Shown here piece by piece: positions 43,254 through 51,328 of a DNA stretch of 64,000 bases. The stretch comes from Dehalococcoidia bacterium UBA6495 (GTDB lineage: Bacteria; Chloroflexota; Dehalococcoidia; Lucifugimonadales; UBA826). Where the stretch lies: NCBI GenBank assembly GCA_002435305.1, contig DJMH01000116.1, forward strand, positions 10,320 through 74,319, given 5' to 3'. Within the stretch, counting starts at the first letter, position 1. Each line of letters starts with the position of its first letter. Both the position numbers and the translations under genes were made by a program. Below the pieces are notes generated by a model. The model made no database searches. It saw only the letters and a program-made list of their open reading frames with translations, and was not told the origin of the DNA.

Positions 43254-46200
43254 ACTTTTTCTCCCTAGTTGTAAGGCGATCATTCAATGACCGCCGTCTC
43301 ATTTTACCCATATTATCAGGCATGCTCGTGGCTACTACCTTGATGTCTTCCGCACCAATGTATCTGGCCGCTTTGGATCAACAGGGAATAAGGCAGACAG
43401 TAGATTTAACTACCAGAAATGAGTCTGAAAATTATCTGGCACTGGAAATGTTCGTGTCTTCGATGGTTCTGGATGAGGAACGCATTGTTCATTCAGATGA
43501 ACTGATACAGCAAGCTGTGAACCTGTATTGGTCAGAAGCGATTGTTGGTTTAAACCGGTACCTGAAAACGGATGGGTTTAGTTTCTACAGGTCATCGGGA
43601 TCGGCAATAAGGGACCTAGAGAATAGCTCCATTAGATCACTTGAGGGGTATTTTCACAGTTTTCAGGATGTGGAGGGAAAGGTTGATTACATCGTAGGAT
43701 CATCACCAACTTCCGATTTCCAATACCATCCAGATGGGCCGTTACTAGAGGTTTCGCTCTCTACAGATCTGGCGGAAAAACTGTCAATTGAACACGGGGA
43801 CGTTTTACTGGGGGTTCCCTATCCTGATAGCAGAATCAAATTGGGCGTTAGAGTGAGCGGAATTTTTGAGCCTCTGGATCCATATGACCCCATCTGGAAA
43901 GACGATATAGATAGATTCTTAATGCCTGTGATTCCCAAAGAAGAAGGCTCTGAAGTGCCTGAAAATTGGTGGGAGGACCAAACATATTATCTGGCTTTTT
44001 TTATATCTGAAGAAGCTATGATGAATTCAATTCCGCTGGCCTACCCAGGGTCGATGGTCGAGGCACGTTGGGATCAGCAAATCGATAACCTAATTTTAAG
44101 AGAATGGACTAGGGCTGAAATCGTCAGTTCCATTGATGGTCTTGAAGGATTGCTTACTAAAGAAATACCGGGGTTTCAACTTAGATCTGGGATAATTCTG
44201 ATGTTAAAGGAATTTAAAACCCAAAGTTTTTTTTCCAGCATTCCTCTGTTGTTGCTTTTTGCTGTGATAGGTTCTTCCCTTTTATATTTCGTATTTATGA
44301 TAAGTTCATACCTCATGCCGGCCAGAGAATCAGATATCTCTCTAATAAAGATCCGAGGCGCTTCCCGGTTCGCTGTTTTTAGGCAATATGGGTTGGAAGG
44401 GCTTTTGTTATTTTTGGCCTCAATCATCTTCGCCCCAATTCTTGCCTTCTGCCTCGTATCCTTGTCGGGTATATTGCCTTATTTTCACAATATTTCAGAT
44501 GGTAAATTATTGCCGACAACGTTGTCGTGGACTCCTTTTATACTCTCATTTGGGTTTGGAGGATTATGTCTCATCGCTTTTTTATTACCTCCTATTTTAC
44601 GAACTTCAGGAGGAATAGTTACTAGGCGACGTCATTTAGGCAGGCCTGAATCTGTGACCTTTATTCAAAAGTATTATCTTGATTTGGCCTTTATGTTCAT
44701 TTGTTTTGTTCTCTTGTATGAAATTAAGGCCAGAGGGCAGCTTTCATCAGGAGGGCTAGAAGGAGTTTCCGGTATAAATGAGGCTTTGTTATTTGCTCCG
44801 ATTTTGCTGCTCTTTTCTGTGGCTATGTTGTCTTTCAGAATATTTCCTATCCTCGTTAAATTTATGACGGGAGAATCTTCAAGTCTCGTCTTGTTAATGG
44901 GTACTCTTTCTGTAATATCTTTGTTATTAAACATTTTTTACGATCTGTTAACTGATTCAGATAAATTGGGGTTGTTATTACCAGTATTTGTTTTCCTACT
45001 ATTTTTAATTGGCATGTTGGCCTGTTTTAAAGTATCAAATAAATACAGCAAACTTATTTCTTTTACTTTTATGCTAGGGGCATCATTGATATACGGGTTT
45101 TATGCTTCTGAAGGAGATGTCATACCTTTCTCTCTTACAAAATGGATTTTGGTTTTTTCCAGTGCGCTGACAGGCATTTTCTTTTTATTGAGTAGCATCA
45201 AAAAATACTACCCACCTTGGATATCTCTTATGCTGTGGAATATGTCCCGGAACCCTTTACAGTACACGTGGTTAGTCGTTCTTTTGGTATTGTCATCTGG
45301 GGTGGCGGTATTATCGGCTACATTGGGGTCAACCTTAGATCATAGTTATAGGGATAAAATCGCCTACGATGTAGGGTCCGACGCAAGGATAGTTCTCTCT
45401 TCGCTTGGGTCAGCAGGCCGAATTCATTCCGTCCCTAGCCTCTCCAATTTTTTTGACAACCTTTCAGGCGTGCATAAATTTTCAAAAGCGAAGAGAGGTA
45501 TTGGAAATATTGGCCAGGGAGCGGGCTCTTTTACATTTGATTATTTAGCTTTTGAAACAGATAAAATTACCTTATGGGGCAGGGAAGATTTTTCGGCACA
45601 GCCGACTGATATTCTGCTCGCTGATATGTCAAGTGAAGTAAAGGTTCCAGCCATTGAGATACCCATCGGTACGACAGAGATAGGTATAAATGTAAAGCCT
45701 GACTCAAATTACCCACTCGTATCTTTATGGTTGATACTAAGAGATGCGAATCTTAAATATAAAGTTATAACACTGGGTACACCTGCTCCCTTCAGGTGGT
45801 CGAAGAACAAAGCCGCGATTCCGGACTCCCTCGCCGAACCTATTCAGTTGGTTTCGGTACAAATAAGCGAGCCAGGCCTAGGCGCATCAGGTACCCCCGG
45901 GAAGATGCTTTTTGATGATTTGTTTGCTATTTTGAACGGTGAAGAGGTCATATTGGAGGATTTTGAAGATTATTCTGAATGGGTGGTCATTCCTACCTCC
46001 ACCGGGCCAGGTGATTCCATTTCCATTCAAGAGGACGCTGCTGTATCAGGAAGGTATGGATTCTCATTCGAGTTTGGAAAAGAGAGGAACAATGGGGTAA
46101 GAGGTTTATTTTGGGGAACCTATGGATCATATCTGCCTGTCCTTGTGAGTCAAACATTTATTGACAATAGCGGATTTGGATTTGGAGACTATTTATTAGT

Positions 46201-46915
46201 TGATATCTCGCAAACTCTAGTTATCAGCAAAATAACAGGTGTAGTAGATTTTTTCCCAACGCTAAATCCTGGAACCGCGGGATTCTTGATTGCAGATCTT
46301 GATGCTGTTATGTATTTATCTTCCCTGACTAACCTGTATGCTCCGAGCTCTGTGAACGAGATTTTTCTGGACCTAAATGATTCAGTTGATGACACGATGA
46401 CTGCCATTTCCAACGAAGTTGGGAAAGGAGGACAAGTCTATGCGACCAGAGGGTTATTAGAAAAATTAGACAATGACCCTCTTATCTCAGCAGGATGGAA
46501 ATTGATGTCATTAATTTCCATCACAGTTGCTCTTTACGTAGCAGTTCTTGGATATTTTATTCATATGATCTTTTTGTCAGGCCAAATTAAATCTAGAATG
46601 GGTACCTTACGATCCTTAGGCATGACGTTATCGCAAAGTTTTAGAATGATTCTTGTTGAGCAGGTTCTAATAATTCTCTTGGGTGTATGTTTAGGAAGTT
46701 GGACAGGGGTGGGTATGACCCGTCTCATGGTTTCAGCAATTACAACTACGGACAATGCTGCCCCCTTGGTTCCTCCTGCCTTAATCACGATGGATTCCTT
46801 CTCATTATTGATATGTGCTGGCATATTTTTGATCCTATTTATGTTTATGGTCATATGGATCAGTTTTTATTTTTTCCGATTGAATCTTGGGACTTTGTCC
46901 AGGTTGGAAAATTAA
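43241..46915 (+). CDS. Large FtsX-like ABC permease (1224 residues)
   Basis: A membrane protein with one helix near the N-terminus (LPILSGMLVATTLMSSAPMYLA) and a large extracytoplasmic domain. Helix clusters begin around residues 330-440 and 490-660 and recur at the C-terminus, where the last helices (LYVAVLGYFIHMIFL and following) form an FtsX core with a RMGTLRSLGMT loop. A second large external domain near residues 800-980 contains VILEDFEDYSEW, like a carbohydrate-binding jelly-roll. It resembles a MacB/LolC-type permease but with no ATPase domain or neighbour. A TTG start overlaps the kelch gene end. It is paralogous to the next gene. Confidence 0.85.
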   Translation: MASLNFFSLVVRRSFNDRRLILPILSGMLVATTLMSSAPMYLAALDQQGIRQTVDLTTRNESENYLALEMFVSSMVLDEERIVHSDELIQQAVNLYWSEAIVGLNRYLKTDGFSFYRSSGSAIRDLENSSIRSLEGYFHSFQDVEGKVDYIVGSSPTSDFQYHPDGPLLEVSLSTDLAEKLSIEHGDVLLGVPYPDSRIKLGVRVSGIFEPLDPYDPIWKDDIDRFLMPVIPKEEGSEVPENWWEDQTYYLAFFISEEAMMNSIPLAYPGSMVEARWDQQIDNLILREWTRAEIVSSIDGLEGLLTKEIPGFQLRSGIILMLKEFKTQSFFSSIPLLLLFAVIGSSLLYFVFMISSYLMPARESDISLIKIRGASRFAVFRQYGLEGLLLFLASIIFAPILAFCLVSLSGILPYFHNISDGKLLPTTLSWTPFILSFGFGGLCLIAFLLPPILRTSGGIVTRRRHLGRPESVTFIQKYYLDLAFMFICFVLLYEIKARGQLSSGGLEGVSGINEALLFAPILLLFSVAMLSFRIFPILVKFMTGESSSLVLLMGTLSVISLLLNIFYDLLTDSDKLGLLLPVFVFLLFLIGMLACFKVSNKYSKLISFTFMLGASLIYGFYASEGDVIPFSLTKWILVFSSALTGIFFLLSSIKKYYPPWISLMLWNMSRNPLQYTWLVVLLVLSSGVAVLSATLGSTLDHSYRDKIAYDVGSDARIVLSSLGSAGRIHSVPSLSNFFDNLSGVHKFSKAKRGIGNIGQGAGSFTFDYLAFETDKITLWGREDFSAQPTDILLADMSSEVKVPAIEIPIGTTEIGINVKPDSNYPLVSLWLILRDANLKYKVITLGTPAPFRWSKNKAAIPDSLAEPIQLVSVQISEPGLGASGTPGKMLFDDLFAILNGEEVILEDFEDYSEWVVIPTSTGPGDSISIQEDAAVSGRYGFSFEFGKERNNGVRGLFWGTYGSYLPVLVSQTFIDNSGFGFGDYLLVDISQTLVISKITGVVDFFPTLNPGTAGFLIADLDAVMYLSSLTNLYAPSSVNEIFLDLNDSVDDTMTAISNEVGKGGQVYATRGLLEKLDNDPLISAGWKLMSLISITVALYVAVLGYFIHMIFLSGQIKSRMGTLRSLGMTLSQSFRMILVEQVLIILLGVCLGSWTGVGMTRLMVSAITTTDNAAPLVPPALITMDSFSLLICAGIFLILFMFMVIWISFYFFRLNLGTLSRLEN

Positions 46916-46918
46916 GTG

Positions 46919-49900
46919 ATGAAGATGGAGGGGCTTGCGAAAATTATTAGGGTTTGGCCCCTGATAGTAAGACGATTGATAGTTAATTGGAGAACCCTGT
47001 CTACTGTAATCATTGGGGTAGTTTTGGCTTGTTCGATTATGTCTGGCACCGTGGTATTTTTCGATTCACTTAAAGAGATAGCACTGGATGATGTTCTTAA
47101 ATCCCTAGATAAGGAAGAGATAAACATATTGGTGCAGGCTGAAAAAGGTCCAACTAACGCTGACGAAGCCTCAACTTTGAATGAAAGGATCCATTCTTTT
47201 TCCGAAGGATTGCTTTCTTCTCATGTTAGTGAAATTTTACATGGGGGAAGAACCACAACCCTTTTCTTTAGTTACCCGGGCCAGGAACAAAATGCAGGGA
47301 AAGATAATTCACGGACATTTTTCGCGTACCTACCAAACTTGCAGCCCCATATAACCATTACGGATGGAATTTTTGGGGGAAATGGGCTCGGGGAATTAAC
47401 ATCAGAAGAGATTTCTGTTATTAAAGTATTAGTAAATGTCCAGGATGCGGCAAATTTTGGACTTCAGGTCGGTGATCGCATATCAGCAGTGCCTTATTGG
47501 GACGATTCTGTTTCCCATGTGACAGCGGAAGTTGCTGGAACCTTTGAAAAAAATAACCAAGATGATTTGTATTGGTCTATTGAACAAAAAGGATTCATGT
47601 ATTCAGCCAGCGATTCGTTCAAAACTATTCCGTTGTATTTGAATGAGGATGTCTATATGGAACACCTTGCCTCAAAATTCCTTGATTTAGAAACCACCTA
47701 CGTTTGGATGTTTGATATAGACAGGGAAAGTATAAATTCCTCAAATGCCTCGAATTTGGCGTCGAATATAACCTATTTTGGGAACCGATTAGAATCAGAG
47801 TTAAACAGGTTCGTCATTCGCACTGAGCTAGATAAGTCTTTGCAAAAATACGACACCCGTATTTTGTTCACGAAACTTCAAATGTATGTTGTCCTGATAA
47901 TGATCACCTTTGTCGTGCTTTATTACGTGGTGGCACTCTCTTCACTGGTAGTCGAAGAGAGACGTTTTGAGGTTTCCAAGCTCAGGAGTAGAGGTGCTAG
48001 CTCGTCACAAATATTGAGTGTATTTGTAATTGAAGGAGCTACCATCTCATTTTTCGCCACTTTGCTTGGCCCACTAATTGCTGTAGGCGGAATCAGCCTG
48101 TTGGGATTTTTGCCAGGGTTCCATGAAATTAATGATGGTGCTTTTCTTTCTGCTCGGTTAACTTATCAAGCCTTATTTATGAGTATATTGGGTGGCATTT
48201 TAAGTTTTCTAGCTTTAATGATTCCATCTATCCAAGCATCAAGGTTGACGGTGTCTGACGAAAGAACCAAATCGAACAGGCCTAATCGACTCACGTTTAT
48301 ATCTCGATACTACATTGATGTCATAGTCCTAATAGTTTCTTTATTTTTATTTAATCAATTGAATGAGCAGGGTTCGATGGCAGCACGGGGGGTTTTGGGC
48401 GATGTTAAGGTCAATCAAATTATGTTAGCTGTCCCAGCCATTATGTTGATTGCTTCCGCTCTGGTTATATTGAGGATATTTCCACTTGTCATGAGCATTG
48501 CAAGCCGGGTGTTATCTAGGTATTTACCAGTTGGTATTACTTTGATCATGTGGCAAATTTCACGTAACCCTTCTAATTATTCAAGACTGCTTTTACTTTT
48601 AATTTTGATGACAGGGCTTGGTATTTTTGTCTCTAGTTTTGGTGGAACCCTCAATAAGAATTTTGAAGACCGTGTTTACTATTCCCATGGCTCCGATATC
48701 AGGCTAAGTTCAGTTTCACTTAATCCCAGAGGGAGAAGTAAACCCCTCACAAAGGGAATAGAATCTATAAATGGCGTGTCGACCGTTAGCCCGTCCGTTC
48801 GATTGATAGGGACTGATGTAACAAAAACATTTGGATCTGACTCTATAACTGTCCTGGGTATCGATACTGATCAGTTTGAACAAAGCGCGTGGTATAGAGA
48901 CGATTTCTCAGAATCTTCATTATCAAAAATTTCCGATACATTGCAAGATACCGATACCAAAGGAATTGAATTGCCGGATAGGTCCCGATCATTTGGAGTA
49001 TTGGTTAAATCCGACAAAAGTAGGCCGACTACGGTGTTGGTAGCTAGAATGAAAGACAAAAATGGCAGATATTTGTCATACGATTTAGGTAGTTTGGATA
49101 GTGGGGGATGGACTCTGAAGCAAGTGGAAATTTTCGGTAATAGAGGAAGATTTCAAGTGTTTCCGGCTCGACCCCTGACATTGATATCGATAGGTATAGT
49201 TGAAACTATTCCTCAAAAAAAATTAACTTCCGGTTCCATTTTGATAGATAGTGTGAGGGTAAGATTGTCAACCGGCGAAGTGGTTAATTTGGAAGATTTC
49301 AGGGATATTAACGGTTGGCAAATAATAGATTCATCAATCTCATCCGCAAATGATAGGTTAGGAATTTCAGAAATAAGTGCGAAATCAGATTCTTCAGCCT
49401 TTTTTACCTGGTCTGAAGGTCCTCCAATTACGATGCGAGGCATTTATCCTTCTACGAAATTTAAACCTATTTCCGCCATTGTTAATTCCGATTTCTTAAT
49501 TAACTCCCGATATTCTTTGGGTGATCAGCTAAAGTTATCAATAGGTGGTCTGCGAATTGATGTGGTATTGCGTGATAAAGTCAAGTATTTTCCTACAATC
49601 AATCCTACCGAGGACGATTTTATAGTAGTTGGATTGGACCCACTGATTCACCGGCTTAATATCAGCTCTTTGTTTGGAAGTACCGATCCAAACGAGTTTT
49701 GGATTGATTACGAGGACGGAATTACAAATGAAACCAAGATGGGCCTTAAAGAGGAGTTGATTAATGATCCTTCTTTTCCCTACGGCAAATTATGGGATAC
49801 AGAATCCATGCTTGAGATCAATCGTGTTGATCCCTTAGTCAAAGCTGGCTGGCATGCAATATTGGTAATCGCCTTTGGTTCAATTTTGCTTTTAAGTGCG

Positions 49901-50272
49901 ATCGGATTTTTTTCTCATGCCTATATATCATATAGAAACCGGCGGTTCCAGTTCGCGTTACTTAGAACCCTTGGGTTTTCTACTCGTCAGCTTATAACAA
50001 CTATTTGGGTGGAACAGGTTTTAATAATTACGCTAGGAATGATCGTTGGAACCTGGATGGGAGGAAGGTTATCTGAGGCGGTTATGCCGTTTTTGAGTAG
50101 TGATGATTATGGCAATCAGGTAATTCCACCGTTTGTGATACAAGTAGATTGGGTTAATCTAATGATAACTTATGCGGCGATGATCCTAATTTTTGCTGCC
50201 GTCATAGGATCCCTGATTTTCTTAGCACGGAGACTCGTATTAAACAAAATGTTGAGACTTGGGGATACTTAA
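46919..50272 (+). CDS. Large FtsX-like ABC permease (paralogue, about 1117 residues)
   Basis: A paralogue of the preceding permease, 3 bases after its stop. WPLIVRRLIVNWRTLSTVIIGVVLACSIMSGT is the first helix, followed by an external domain, the helix pair near 325-355 with RRFEVSKLRSRGASSSQI, two further clusters, and a C-terminal FtsX core with RRFQFALLRTLGFS. The second external domain holds VVNLEDFRDINGWQIID, equivalent to VILEDFEDYSEW upstream. GTG at 46916 is an alternative start. It overlaps the convergent fmt gene by four bases. A heterodimer with the upstream protein is likely. Confidence 0.85.
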   Translation: MKMEGLAKIIRVWPLIVRRLIVNWRTLSTVIIGVVLACSIMSGTVVFFDSLKEIALDDVLKSLDKEEINILVQAEKGPTNADEASTLNERIHSFSEGLLSSHVSEILHGGRTTTLFFSYPGQEQNAGKDNSRTFFAYLPNLQPHITITDGIFGGNGLGELTSEEISVIKVLVNVQDAANFGLQVGDRISAVPYWDDSVSHVTAEVAGTFEKNNQDDLYWSIEQKGFMYSASDSFKTIPLYLNEDVYMEHLASKFLDLETTYVWMFDIDRESINSSNASNLASNITYFGNRLESELNRFVIRTELDKSLQKYDTRILFTKLQMYVVLIMITFVVLYYVVALSSLVVEERRFEVSKLRSRGASSSQILSVFVIEGATISFFATLLGPLIAVGGISLLGFLPGFHEINDGAFLSARLTYQALFMSILGGILSFLALMIPSIQASRLTVSDERTKSNRPNRLTFISRYYIDVIVLIVSLFLFNQLNEQGSMAARGVLGDVKVNQIMLAVPAIMLIASALVILRIFPLVMSIASRVLSRYLPVGITLIMWQISRNPSNYSRLLLLLILMTGLGIFVSSFGGTLNKNFEDRVYYSHGSDIRLSSVSLNPRGRSKPLTKGIESINGVSTVSPSVRLIGTDVTKTFGSDSITVLGIDTDQFEQSAWYRDDFSESSLSKISDTLQDTDTKGIELPDRSRSFGVLVKSDKSRPTTVLVARMKDKNGRYLSYDLGSLDSGGWTLKQVEIFGNRGRFQVFPARPLTLISIGIVETIPQKKLTSGSILIDSVRVRLSTGEVVNLEDFRDINGWQIIDSSISSANDRLGISEISAKSDSSAFFTWSEGPPITMRGIYPSTKFKPISAIVNSDFLINSRYSLGDQLKLSIGGLRIDVVLRDKVKYFPTINPTEDDFIVVGLDPLIHRLNISSLFGSTDPNEFWIDYEDGITNETKMGLKEELINDPSFPYGKLWDTESMLEINRVDPLVKAGWHAILVIAFGSILLLSAIGFFSHAYISYRNRRFQFALLRTLGFSTRQLITTIWVEQVLIITLGMIVGTWMGGRLSEAVMPFLSSDDYGNQVIPPFVIQVDWVNLMITYAAMILIFAAVIGSLIFLARRLVLNKMLRLGDT

Positions 50273-51195
50273 CTCAGGATGGAATTTTCAAAATCCCTGT
50301 GACCTCTGGCAAAGTCAGTTGCCGATGTGATTTTTGAACCCTCGCTTTGTAGTTGCGATACGAGTAAGGAACCATCGGAAGTGCCAATATACACTGCATT
50401 ATCATGAATTGAGACACACCCGGGAGGTAATTTGTAATTTTCTGAAATCTTTGCTTCTATGATCTTTAAATTTTTCCCCTTGAAATGGGTGTATGAGCCG
50501 GGCCAGGGGTGATGCGCCCTGATTTTTCTCCCTATTACGTCAGCTCCATCCTTCCAATCTACCAGACCGTCTTTACGGACTAGTTTTTTCGTATACGTCG
50601 CATTTTCATCATTCTGTTTTCTGGGTATTATTATTCCTTTAGCCAATTTTGAAATTGTTTCTACAATTAAATCTGCACCTATATAAAATAATTTCTCTGT
50701 TAATTCGTTACACAGTGTCCCTTCACCAACTGGGGTCTTTTTTTGGGCTAGTATAGGGCCTGAATCCATTCCGGAATCTAGTTGGATAATTGTAATCCCA
50801 GTAACTTTTTCCGCTTCAAGAATAGCTGCTGATACGGGTGAAGCTCCTCGGTATTTTGGCAATAGGGAAGGATGGAGATTTATGCAACCATAGGGAAACA
50901 TACCCAATATTTCAGAAGGCAGTAGCATTCCATATGCAGCAACCACAGCGATATCGGCCTTAAAATCATCAAGTATAGGAATCAGGGAGAGGTCCGCTTG
51001 GAAATTTTCCGGTTGTAACACCTGGAAATTTTTAGATAAAGCATGCTCCTTTAACGCACTTATGGTGACTTTTCTTCCTCGGCCTGACGTTCTGTCTGGT
51101 TGGGTGTAGACAGCTACTATTTCGTGTCCATCGGCTGAAATTTTGTCTAGAACAGGTATGGCGAAATATGGCGTCCCCATAAATACTATTTTCAT
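50269..51195 (-). CDS. fmt: Methionyl-tRNA formyltransferase
   Basis: A 308-residue Fmt. MKIVFMGTPYFAIPVL is the canonical start. INLHPSLLPKYRGASPVSAAILE contains the catalytic Asn-His region (N-x-HPSLLPxYRG), and GITIIQLDSGMDSGPIL provides the conserved Asp. The C-terminal OB-like domain has RAHHPWPGSYT. It formylates Met-tRNAfMet for initiation, using 10-formyl-THF. A GAGAGGAG region stands upstream, although the spacing to the ATG is long. No def gene is next to it. Housekeeping gene. Confidence 0.96.
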   Translation of the reverse strand: MKIVFMGTPYFAIPVLDKISADGHEIVAVYTQPDRTSGRGRKVTISALKEHALSKNFQVLQPENFQADLSLIPILDDFKADIAVVAAYGMLLPSEILGMFPYGCINLHPSLLPKYRGASPVSAAILEAEKVTGITIIQLDSGMDSGPILAQKKTPVGEGTLCNELTEKLFYIGADLIVETISKLAKGIIIPRKQNDENATYTKKLVRKDGLVDWKDGADVIGRKIRAHHPWPGSYTHFKGKNLKIIEAKISENYKLPPGCVSIHDNAVYIGTSDGSLLVSQLQSEGSKITSATDFARGHRDFENSILS

Positions 51196-51328
51196 AAATA
51201 AAGTTAACTCCTCTCGGCAGACTTTTGAATTATAAGACCCTCTATCCTTTTGTTGATATGTTGTGGGATTATTAAAGTAAGACTTTTGCCGATGGTTCTT
51301 TTCTAGTTTGTCAGGAAATGCCAGTTAA

